Source: Neoceratodus forsteri (Eukaryota > Chordata > Ceratodontiformes > Ceratodontidae). Taken from it: a DNA stretch of 64,000 nt. The stretch covers positions 883,992,001-884,056,000 of the forward strand of contig CM057456.1 in the NCBI GenBank assembly GCA_016271365.2, written 5' to 3'. Position numbers and translations under genes: made by a program. The notes under the pieces are model-generated. The model had not been told where the DNA came from. It saw only the letters and a list, made by a program, of their open reading frames with translations, and did not search any database. Shown here piece after piece: positions 55,888 through 64,000 of this stretch (position 1 is the stretch's first letter; the number at the start of each line of letters is the position of its first letter).

Positions 55888-56110
55888 ACTCAGAACTGGT
55901 GGGAGGGCGGAGTCGACAACACCTAACAGCCAACCTGCGAGCACCACACAGTGCGTCAGCCTTGAGGGCGGTGCTGATGGTGCACCGACTCTGCCCATCA
56001 AAAAAAAAAAAGAGCTCCCGTGGGGTCATGACCTCTGGCCACTACCCAAAGGTGATGAATGGTGAAGATACACAGAAAGAACAGAATTACAGTAGGTACG
56101 TAATTTTCAT
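55888..56110 (+). repeat. Right inverted terminal repeat of DIRS C
   Basis: Inverted counterpart of 51,689-51,895, with an outer extension (ACAGTAGGTACGTAATTTTC) present otherwise only in the ICR. Confidence 0.9.
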
Positions 56111-57830
56111 TTTTCAGTTCAGGTGTCTGGGACCCATAGAAAAAGATTCACCAGATAAACATTATAGACAGGAAGGTGTTTCTGGCTCATGCTCACCTCT
56201 TTTTTGCAGGAATAAATTAAGTTCAAAAATGTAAAGGTATGCTTAGGCTATACAGTGACAGTTGTGTACATGAACAATCAGGGAATCACAAGACATGAAC
56301 TCATGCTATTGACAGGTCTACAAGTACTTCACAGGTTAAAAGAGAACTATCTCTCTAGCAAGTATTCTTTTATGATGAGAACTTAATTTAATAGCAGACT
56401 GGTTTAGTAATTGGGTTGTACATCCTTGTGGGCAGTACTAACCCAGTTGGGTTTGCATTACAGTGGCAGCACTTCAGGGCATCACAGATTGATCTCTTAC
56501 CTCCAGAGAGAGGGAAAAAGTTCTCTCTTGGGTCCTTTTGCTGCTTCAGATATCCACAGGTGGAGATAGTAGCTGCATGACCATGGATGTAGGAGTCTAG
56601 GTTGTACTAGCTATTTTCCTCTATGATTGCTTCCATAGTACCAGGAAAATGTTGGCATCAAGAGGAATCTAACTTCCAATATTTCAGAAGTGGCATAGAA
56701 TGCCTTGGCTCTCAAAATCCAGTAAACTTTTTAACTCAGGAACCACTTAAGCTTCCTCTTCATTGGGTAATGGTTGAGGTGGGTCCCTGTTATTCCCTAG
56801 ATCCAGAGAATCTGAAATTCAATGCCTGGTTTCTGAAAGTGGGATGCTGTTAAAGCCTGCTTATTCATCTAAGGGTGGTGAACACAATCTTGTCCTCCAG
56901 ACAAATCTCTACATCCTCTGCTTATGAGAGGGACTAGAACACATTCTCCATTTGGGCACATGGTTTAGGATTCAATCTGAGGAAAGGCCTGAGGCTTAGA
57001 GTAGTTAGGGGCTAAACCCTAAATGCTCTTGGGCCAGTTTGCAGCTTTGGATGTTGTTTGGCACCATGAATGGTTCCTTGCTTGGAACATACTCAACCTT
57101 AATCAGGTTTCTTTTGGACAGTCACAAGAGTCAGCCTCTCATTCTGGTCACCTGTGCCTCCACAGGTTTTTGATTTTAATTTCAGAGCTCACTGTGAACC
57201 ATTTTTGAGGTCCTTTTCTGCCACTGTTACTGAAGATCAGCCATCTATGCCTGTTTTCCTGATAGCCGTCTGTTCCACTGAACAGACTAGTGAGCTCTAG
57301 GCTCTTTCCTGTAGACTCTTACCTCACCTTTCTAAATGACAAGGTCATCTGCAGGACTGTCCTCTCTTTTCTTCTGCCCAAAGAGCCCATTGCTTACTTT
57401 GTGGATCCAAGCAGTGCGCCAATCGTGCTTTTTGTCCAAGACCCATGAACCCCAAGGAAAGTGCTTAGCACAAACTTGTGCGCAGAGTAGTCAACATGTA
57501 CCCTGTAAGGTCTTCAATTTTTCACACACATCACAGCCTTCTTTGTGCTCTGCAAAGCTGTTAAAGGGCAAATGGTTTCCCTAGGCCACCTTGCCTAGAA
57601 GAGTCAGAGCTTTTATAACACAGACATATTTAGCGTCAAAATTTAATCTGCCAGTTTAGATTAAGGTGCAGTCATCTGAGAACATGTCAGCATCCTGGGC
57701 TGAAAGAATAGAGGCTTTTATCTCAGAGCTTGCAGGGCAGCTGCATAGTCTTCTTTACACATTTTGTGCATTGTCTCAGGCTTGATGCTTTTTTACTATG
57801 ACTGGTTCAGTGTGTAGGCTCAAAACTGCT
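56111..57830 (+). mobile_element. DIRS D relic, right segment (RNase H to recombinase)
   Basis: VTVVYMNNQGITRHEL (about 56,247) is an RNaseH Asp-Asn block with Asp changed. NLKFNAWFLK (about 56,803) resembles the LNLHAWLLK joint before the recombinase. Later fragments (FLIAVCSTEQTSEL near 57,253; FVQDP..PRKVLS near 57,430; a WSS-like end near 57,720) follow recombinase order with the catalytic Arg lost. Many stops and frame changes; this is much older than B or C. Confidence 0.55.
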
Positions 57831-57892
57831 GTGGGCAGTGACTAGATTCATTGGAAGATTTATGACAATAACCCTAACCCCCACCCTATTTT

Positions 57893-58023
57893 GATAACAT
57901 ATGAGTTCTTACAAGCAGTATCCATCAAAATGGGATGGGTACTGCCTATTATATTATATGCTTTCTAATAAGTAGTACTCCATATTTTGATGGGTACTGC
58001 TCATTAAAACTCATATGTTATGA
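57893..58023. repeat. ~131-bp foldback repeat
   Basis: ATAACATATGAGTT .. GCAGTATCCATCAAAAT on the left mirrors ATTTTGATGGGTACTGC .. AACTCATATGTTAT on the right; arms of about 60 bp with indels. No ORF. Confidence 0.82.
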
Positions 58024-58462
58024 ATTCCCAGTGACAACCAATGTTCCCTCTAATTTTTTGACAAAATGGGCGAGTCATATGAGTGCATGTGGCACTGTAT
58101 GTTAGCAAAAAATAAACATGCATAAGTACAGTATATCTGTATAAGCTATTGTATTATAAATAAAACAAAACATGCACTTACACTGTAAAACATCAATGAA
58201 CTAACACTCTGCATGAAAATAATGTTAACTTTTAAAACCAGAAAATCTTACTTTTTGTATTTTTCAATTTGATAATTAAAGGATTTTCTCCAAGACAGAA
58301 CAGAACTCAATTCATTGTGCAGTATGCAGAACTATATCCTGCTTGGTTGCTGACATTGCTAGACTTAGACCCACCATATAGCTTATCAGTATTGACACCA
58401 GACTGACTGTGACATCCCATATGATCATGAAGAGCTATGCACCTTCTGTCAGGTTTGTCACT
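58024..58462. other. Unassigned AT-rich stretch
   Basis: CCAATGTTCCCTCTAATTTTT at 58,040 looks like the start of an old interspersed repeat, but I cannot name it. No gene was seen. Confidence 0.45.
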
Positions 58463-58775
58463 AGTTTGTCGCCGTACGCTGTTGTAACAGCAATGCTGTT
58501 ACAATGAATTCCCCACAGCGACTCAACCCGATTGACACCCACAGTGTCGAACAGGTTGTGGGAGTGATGAATGGATTCATCGACTCCAGAGTTCGTCCGC
58601 TCTTCCCTGACATCACCCCTCCCCCCCCAGAGTAAGGAATGTAAAAGTCAGGGGGGTGCAGGGGGCAAAGCCCCAGTACATGACTCTGGCTGCTGTTGGG
58701 TCCGTTGGCACTTTGCCACAGTGATGTGATTGCCATCAGCAAAATGCTGTTGCTGTAAAGTCCTTTGACAAATTT
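58463..58775. mobile_element. MITE-like element with ~40-bp imperfect TIRs
   Basis: Left TTTGTCGCCGTACGCTGTTG and AACAGCAATGCTGTTA mirror right CAGCAAAATGCTGTTGCTGT and CCTTTGACAAA. A C run and CCTCCCCCCCC lie inside, together with GGGGGCAAAGCCCC. There is no ORF with a transposase motif. Confidence 0.5.
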
Positions 58776-59150
58776 CTTGTTGAAGCGACTTGGTAAAAGC
58801 GTTTGTCACAACCCCCTTGAGTTACAATGTTAATGAGGAATGAAGGGGGATTAGCATTGGATATGTCAGTCCCCAGGTAGAGTTATGTTCTGTACTCAAA
58901 TATTGTACTATCAAGTAGAAAAACATTTTAATAGCAGAAGGAAATAGACAAATACATTAGGAATAAAACGTACTTTCACAAATGTTTTGTCTTTGAGTTT
59001 GGCACTACTACCACTTAACAATTTAAAACAATATAAAACTCTGCCCTTTATAATTTTTTTTCTAATAGTGATACCAGATTTTCCTTACCAGTGGTTAGAA
59101 ACCTAATATTGTTGCCTTAATCATAGCATTGTGATGATGTAAGGGATTTA
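58776..59150. other. Unassigned AT-rich stretch
   Basis: No ORF, repeat boundary or RNA gene could be recognised. Confidence 0.5.
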
Positions 59151-59840
59151 TGGTCCAACATGTCTGTCCCTTCTGCTGCAGAGCAGCAGTGACATACCAA
59201 ACTGGGCAGGCATCCAGACTTAGGAGCTAGAATGTCACACCTATTCATGTTGTGTAACCCTCAAAGTCATCCTCCCTCAGTAATCTGATTAGTCCTGCTT
59301 TGAAAACCTGACCAGAGCTAGTTTTCACAACCTCACTGGTTAGGCTACTCCATAAGATAACCACCCTCTGTCTGAAGTAATGGGTTCTGTTTCCCTTCTT
59401 TTTTGCCCCACCCCCTCATTTGGAGGTCATGCTTTCTAGTTCTTCTTGCACTTCTCAGCTCAAACATATGTTTATACTCCACCCTGTCTATCTCTTTTAG
59501 TATTCATGTAACTGTGAGCATGTCCCCTCGCAACTTTCTCTGTTCCAGGCTAAATCATTTGAGAATGTCCAAGCTCTCCCTATACTGCAGCTCTTACTTT
59601 ATAACTCACCATTTGGCTTGATGGCCCTTTACTCAATGAGCTTTCTTGATCTCTTTAATTTCCTTTCTGTAGATTGGACATTAAAGAGATCAGGAGTGTT
59701 GAAGAACCTCCTCCTTTCCATTCATAGCTAATTAGTCAGATCTGCACTTTTTCATTTATCTTTTAGTAAGTACACAAGATGCTTATTCTCCCTCCAAACT
59801 GCTGATAACATTCCTTCCTTTATAATTTCTACCCTATTGA
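59151..59840 (-). mobile_element. Old CR1 relic (C-terminal end), minus strand
   Basis: Minus-strand readings give SLEQRKLRGDMLTV (about 59,535), EYKHMFEL, then a basic stretch, THYFRQRVV and LTSEVVKTSSG with FKAGLIRLL (59,290), the order of the CR1 C-terminus (LEKRRLRGDMI .. FFSxRVVxxWNxLPxxVV .. FKxxLD). Strongly diverged with several frames, older than the other CR1 copies. Confidence 0.68.
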
Positions 59841-59939
59841 GATCTCCCTCCTTTCTTAAAACAAACTCTGGTCAGAGCTGGTATGACTGCTCAGAGCAGC
59901 GAGACCAAGAACGAGTTAAAGAAAACTCGGCACTCTCAC

Positions 59940-60060
59940 CGCACTGGAGTCTGCCATTGGCAAGATGGCCACTGTGACAAAACTGCACATGCACGATACG
60001 TGCGCATGCACAGTTTGATTTAGCAGCCATCTTGTTCACAGCAGACATCACTTCTGCAGT
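59940..60060. repeat. ~120-bp hairpin containing GCGCATGCACAGT
   Basis: GTCTGCxxTxGxCAAGATGG (59,951) mirrors CCATCTTGTTCACAGCAGAC (60,027); the inner arms AAACTGCACATGCAC and GTGCGCATGCACAGTTT surround a short CG-containing loop at about 59,995. Confidence 0.78.
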
Positions 60061-60436
60061 TACGAAAGAAAAAGTGGTACCCCACAAAGGGGGTGTGTTT
60101 TTGTGGCCTGTGGAGGGGAAGGGCTGGTAGCAGAAAATGCTGTGGAACTGTGCCCCAGCACTGTGGAAGCACATCAGAGTGTTGCCCAATCACATGCTTC
60201 CACAGCGCTCATTAACAGAACAACAGCAATACCTCTGCAGAACTCTGCCCACACAGCCACAAAAATCACAGTTATAGGGATGAGAAAGTGTACCAAACTG
60301 ATGCCTTGGTTGAGTGTGGGAAATTACCTTAGTCCAGGGCTCCTACCCAGTAAGCAAATTTCAAATAAATAACTTAATAAGTAAGTAAATAAATTCAGAA
60401 AGATGATGAGATCACTTAAATGAGATATAGGGCTTA
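60061..60436. other. Unassigned stretch
   Basis: No gene recognised. AATAAATAACTTAATAAGTAAG at 60,364 is a short AT-rich run that could be the tail of an old LINE or SINE. Confidence 0.4.
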
Positions 60437-61082
60437 CAGTAAAACTTTATTTTAAGTGTCCTTAAGTACGTTACTTTGTAATTACTGTATAACTACAATG
60501 TAACTGCTATGTAAGTACTGTGTAGTTACATGTAACTACAATGTAGTTGGTAATTAGTTTCACATTTCCATATTATATCATTAGACACACGTGTCAATGA
60601 AGTAACTACACTGTTATTGAACTGTAAATACTGTGTAGTTATTAATTACTTCCACATTTGACAGGTGTGTAGTTATACAAGTTGCATGAAATGGTAGTTA
60701 CACATGCAACCACAACCAGTTTTCTTTTGGCACAAATTGATTTATGCTGGAAGTGTAACTACACATGTAACAGCTGTTGCAAAGTGCAACAGAAAAAATA
60801 TTTATGCTGGAAGTGTAACTACACATGTAACAGCTGTTGCAAAGTGCAACATACATAGTTACATTTGCCAGACAGAACTGATTTGAGGCAGAAGGGAGGC
60901 AACAGTAGTTATAGTATCTACCAGTTCATGCAAATTGTGTAACTACACCAGACTGCAAATGTGAAATTAGTTAACTACTACATTGTAGTTACATGTAACT
61001 ACACAAAAGTTATATAGTAGTTATGTTGTAGTTATACAGTAGGTTCAGTGTAGTTAAGGACACTTAAAATAAAGTGTTACTG
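60437..61082. mobile_element. 646-bp MITE with ~130-bp TIRs and GTAACTAC arrays
   Basis: Ends CAGTAAAACTTTATTTTAAG and CTTAAAATAAAGTGTTACTG are inverted, and complementarity continues for about 130 bp (GTGTAGTTACATGTAACTAC and CACATTT shared). The octamer GTAACTAC or its complement GTAGTTAC recurs many times throughout. A 51-bp segment is duplicated inside. No transposase. The TSD is not clear (GGCTTA / AGCTTG flanks). Confidence 0.85.
60741..60851 (+). repeat. Perfect 51-bp direct duplication inside the MITE
   Basis: TTTATGCTGGAAGTGTAACT begins at 60,741 and 60,801; 51 bases are identical, with a 60-bp period. It contains the inverted pair GTTGCA/TGCAAC. Confidence 0.95.
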
Positions 61083-61576
61083 AGCTTGCTTGTGTCAGTG
61101 ATCCAGAGATATGAATATCTAAAGCAACTACAAATTAAATCATATAAACTTGATACAGAATGTTTTTGTCACAGGCAAGTCATGTTGTTCTTAAGCACAG
61201 TTACACCTCAGTGGCACCACTTTCTGTGATAGGATTTCATTAAATGGCTGCTGTCTTTATTTAGTTTACATATGATTTAGTTATTTATATCTCCAGATTA
61301 CTATTACTTATAGGTAATCAAAATAGCCTGTGTGCAACCTATTTTAATTGGTTTTCAGAATTTGCAGAACCTGGAAAACTTTCTTTCACCTTAATTTTTA
61401 ACATGATCTCTTGAAAACTACAGCAGAGCACTACGGAGTCATGGTACAATAAAATAATTTAACAATGTAGTAGCATCAGCAAAGAGTGTCCCCCAAATTA
61501 GTAAGTTCCTTAAAGTCCCTTAAGAGATGGGAGTGTTGTATAGTGATTAAGCACCAGCTTGGGAATGTACAGTTAC
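61083..61576. other. Unassigned stretch, possible SINE head at its end
   Basis: AT-rich. GTGTTGTATAGTGATTAAGC at 61,532 resembles a tRNA A-box SINE head (MIR-like) cut by DIRS E at 61,577, but no B box follows. Confidence 0.4.
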
Positions 61577-61700
61577 ATAAGAACTTACCGTAACAGTAGA
61601 TCTTCAAGTGGAACTCTTGTAGCAGGCCAGCACCAGTGGAACTAAGCCACCAGGTGCCAGTACCACACAAAAAACTTTCTAGCTAGCACCCTTTGATATC
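61577..61700 (-). repeat. Right terminal repeat of DIRS E
   Basis: AAGAACTTACCGTAACAGTA and GCAGGCCAGCACCAGTGGAA match, inverted, the ICR segment at 61,890-61,945. The terminus is about 61,577. Confidence 0.8.
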
Positions 61701-61889
61701 GGCCTATCCTATAAATGTGAGTAGTCCCCTACACCCTCCTCATTTCTTCTGCCAGAGACTCAGAGCAGGTAGCAAAAGAAGAACAAAGGAGGTTCCTGGG
61801 AACCAAGAAGGAGAAGGGAAGCAAAAAACCCATCAGCATGGAAGAGGAAAACAGCAGAGAAAAAGAAGGGGGAATGATGGAGGGAAAAT

Positions 61890-62012
61890 TAGGGCCTGCT
61901 GCAAGAGCTCCTGTTAAAGATCTACTGTTATGGTAAGTTCTTGCATTATTGTACTATTTTACTTTGATGGAGGCTCTTACAGCAGGCCAGTACCAGTAGG
62001 ACTGAGTCTCAA
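61890..62012 (-). repeat. Internal complementary region of DIRS E
   Basis: 61,890-61,945 is inverted to the right terminus (TACTGTTATGGTAAGTTCTT). 61,972-62,012 (GGAGGCTCTTACAGCAGGCC..) is the likely counterpart of the off-window left terminus. A short AT-rich spacer (ATTATTGTACTATTTT) sits between the halves. Confidence 0.75.
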
Positions 62013-62071
62013 GCAGTTCTGGTAGTGTAAAGGAAACAGTACTGGGAGGAGGTTAGACAGCAGCCAATGGC

Positions 62072-63007
62072 TTAAGAAAGAAGGCCCAGTGGAATGGCAA
62101 GGCCAAAATTGGCCCTGCACTTAGAAGCAATGTCCAGACTATAATGCTTGGTGAAGATGTGGACAGAACTCCAGGTGGCAGCTCCACAAATGTCTGCAGC
62201 AGAAACATTCCAGAAACAAGCCATGGAGGTGGCCATAGCCCTTAACCACTCCCAGAAGGTCCTTTTTGTACTTATGGTAGCAATAAACAATGCAGTTTGC
62301 TAACGACTTAGACAAACTCTGTTTGGAAACCAGACCACCCTTTCTCTTGGGGATGAACAAAACAAATAACTGATCAGACTTCCTTGAAGTCTTGGTCTGT
62401 TGTATGTAGTATCATAAGATTCTATGTAAATCCAAAGTATGGAGCATAGCCTCCCCCTGATTGGAATACTCAGGATAATAAATGAGTAGGTGGATGGACT
62501 GGTTCAAACTGTAAACTCTGATACCACCCTAGGAAGAAACTTAGGATTAGTATGCAAAGACATCCTGTCTTTGTGAAAAACCAAATAAGGCTCCTTACAC
62601 ATTAGAGCCTGAAGCTTGAAAATCCTTCGAGCAGAAATAACAGCAACTAAAGACAGTGCTTTCTATGACAGAAAGCACAGCTCGCAACTAGCAGGCAGTT
62701 CAAAGGGAGGTAATGTGAATTTCTTCAACATAAAATTGAGGTCCCATGGAGGAACTGGGTCCAAAATGGGAGGTTTCAGATGCACAATACCCCACAGAAT
62801 GGTGCGAGACACCTCAAGTTGAGCCACAGCCCTGCCCTCGATAGGTGCATGGTACACAGAAATGGCAAAAAGCTGCACCTTGAGGGAGGAGTACCCAAAG
62901 CCCAAATCTAAAAGGGAGAGAAGGTACTCCATCACCTGATTCACTGGACAGGTGAAGGGGTCCAGCTGGCATGAAGTAGTCCAAAGGGAGAAGCACTTCC
63001 ATTTCAT
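62072..63007 (-). pseudogene. DIRS E tyrosine recombinase
   Basis: N-terminal part at 63,007-62,663 (KWKCFSLWTTSC, NQVMEYLLSLLDLGFGYSSLK, DLNFMLKKFTLPPFEL). The middle holds stops. C-terminal part at 62,290-62,072 has ADICGAATWSSVHIFTKHYS, with the expected catalytic Tyr in KHYS, ending LGLLS. The HSTR box appears degraded. Confidence 0.83.
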
Positions 63008-63090
63008 GGTTTAAGTAGCTCAGATGGAGGGCTTTCTAGCAGCCACCAGAACGTTGGTGACCCTAGGAGAGACTCCAAAGTGGGCAATAG

Positions 63091-63420
63091 CTAAGACCTC
63101 AGGAGCCACGCATGGAGATACAAGACTTTAGGTCTGGCTGGACCAGGGTGCCCTGGTCCTAGGAGAGCCAAGCTGGAGCACAGGGACAAGGGCACTGGAG
63201 GCTCCACCACTAGCTGCTGCAGCAAGGGGAACCAAATCTGACATGACCAGAAGGAGGCCATGAGAATCATCTCTGCCCCCTTCAACTGGAACTTGAGCAG
63301 TACCCTCTGAAGGAGTGGGAAGGGAGGGAAGGCATACAGAAACCTCCCCTTCCAGGAGAGGGACAATGCATCTCACCAGAAAACTCCAGACCCAGGATCT
63401 AGCAAGCAAAAAGTGGTAGT
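63091..63420 (-). pseudogene. DIRS E MT-like domain
   Basis: GRFLYAFPPFPLLQRVLLKF followed by EMILMASFWSCQIWFPLLQQ and LYLHAWLLRS matches B's MT-like region and its joint to the recombinase. An upstream HSMQNYHFLL reading (about 63,430) corresponds to B's SPLNAKLPLF in another frame. Confidence 0.75.
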
Positions 63421-63459
63421 TTTGCATTGAGTGGGTATGCAAAAAGGTCCAACTCTAGT

Positions 63460-63860
63460 TGATCCCATCTGTCAAAGAGGTCTTTGACCACCAGAGTCAG
63501 AAGCTCCCCACTCATGAGCCCTTAACAGGGAGCAGCTTAGACTGTTTGTCAGGATGTTTTGGACATCTGGAACATGGACAGTTGAGAGCTGCAGACCATG
63601 CTCAATGGCTCAATACCAAACCCTCATTGCCTCTCAACACAGGGGATAAGAGTAAGTTCCCCCCATTTGTTGATGTACTATACCATGCACATGTTGTCCA
63701 TTTGCACCAACAGCAGACCAGGGAGTGCATGAGTCTGGAAGACCTGCAGGATGTACAGAACCACTTGTATCTCCAGGACATTGATGTGGAGACCCTGTTC
63801 CACTTCTGTCCAAGTGCCTTGATTCTGGTGAGCATCCAAGTGAGCTCCTCAGCCTAGACC
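63460..63860 (-). pseudogene. DIRS E RNase H domain
   Basis: The Glu block reads HINVLEIQVVLYILQ (about 63,770), then VQMDNMCMV, a stop, and YINKWG (about 63,670-63,710). The catalytic Asp of MDN is kept. The ADxLSR end near 63,500 is not clear. Confidence 0.7.
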
Positions 63861-64000
63861 TAAGGGGTCCTTCATGAGAACCTACCAAGGGGTCAGGATT
63901 TAAAAGGAGAGACCCCCCTGAAGCAGGTCGGCCAGCTCTAGTCATCATGACAGGACTCTCTTGATGAGGTCGGAGACCATGACCATCTGGTCCAGGTGAT

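Larger units (their letters stand above)
51689..56110 (+). mobile_element. DIRS element C, gag-only non-autonomous derivative (4,422 bp)
   Basis: Left end ATCTTATCTG at 51,689, right end TAATTTTCAT at 56,110, ITRs of ~210 bp, an ICR at 55,076-55,165. Between them there is only a gag-like region; no RT, RNaseH, MT or recombinase motif can be read on either strand. Its flanks are contiguous RNaseH sequence of relic D. It must have depended on enzymes of another DIRS for mobility. Confidence 0.88.
61577..64000 (-). mobile_element. DIRS retrotransposon E, right-hand part, minus strand (runs off window)
   Basis: Read on minus: RNaseH (63,860-63,460), MT-like (63,370-63,090), recombinase (63,010-62,070), ICR (62,010-61,890) and right terminus (61,577 on). 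It is a different subfamily from A/B: the termini carry GTAGATCTT and GCAGGCCAG(C/T)ACCAGT instead of ATGGTGAAGA. The RT and gag should lie beyond 64,000. Confidence 0.88.

Noticed and set aside
57871..57886. Telomere-like CCCTAACCCCCACCC
   Set aside because: Only one or two imperfect units; not an interstitial telomere array.
60704..60886. Short ORF containing a repeated peptide
   Set aside because: The repeat comes from the 51-bp duplication in a non-coding MITE.
61532..61576. Second MIR-like SINE
   Set aside because: Only an A-box-like stretch is seen before DIRS E begins; no B box or CORE.
63459..63857. 132-codon plus-strand ORF
   Set aside because: Antisense shadow of the DIRS E RNaseH and MT region, which reads on the minus strand with known motifs.

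Overview
The window looks like vertebrate intergenic DNA made almost wholly of retrotransposons. I found no host gene, exon set, functional RNA gene or CRISPR array. Every coding stretch I can identify belongs to a mobile element and is broken by stops, frameshifts or insertions. The mix is DIRS elements (tyrosine-recombinase retrotransposons), CR1 with an esterase ORF1, several L2/Rex-like LINEs, a non-mammalian L1, a MIR-like CORE-SINE and large foldback/MITE DNA elements. This suggests a large-genome non-mammalian sarcopterygian, such as a caecilian, a salamander or a lungfish. That is an inference from repeat content only.

Layout. 1-8.7 kb: the right end of one DIRS (A0) sits inside a second DIRS (A), and A is itself split by a CR1-like LINE that carries a hairpin and a MITE. 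9.1-18.6 kb: a ~270-bp tandem repeat split by a CR1 fragment, which holds a full-length L1 with a 17-bp target duplication, and then by a 1.7-kb foldback element inserted in a TA microsatellite. 18.6-20.1 kb: a hairpin repeat, a MIR-like SINE and a 198-bp tandem duplication. 20.1-24.15 kb: a plus-strand L2/Rex-like LINE split by a CR1 3' end and by a tRNA-headed SINE. 24.2-30.5 kb: two minus-strand L2-like LINEs. 31-42.4 kb: a composite repeat with a 98-bp minisatellite, interrupted by a CR1 (itself interrupted by a LINE carrying a 103-bp minisatellite) and by another LINE. 42.4-57.8 kb: an old DIRS relic (D) whose RT block is repeated in tandem, hosting two younger DIRS: B (7.0 kb, gag-RT-RNaseH-MT-YR) and C (4.4 kb, gag only). 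57.9-61.1 kb: foldbacks, MITEs and a CR1 relic. 61.6-64 kb: a minus-strand DIRS (E) running off the edge.

The most interesting material is the DIRS group. B and C keep both inverted termini and an internal complementary region (ICR) that encodes the predicted circle junction, so their ends can be placed to the base. A tandem paralogue of the target supplies an empty site for B. C looks like a gag-only, trans-mobilised DIRS derivative. DIRS elements have repeatedly landed inside other DIRS. Two ~520-600-bp SINE copies with TSDs, a 1.7-kb CpG-rich foldback and a MITE with GTAACTAC arrays also look under-described.
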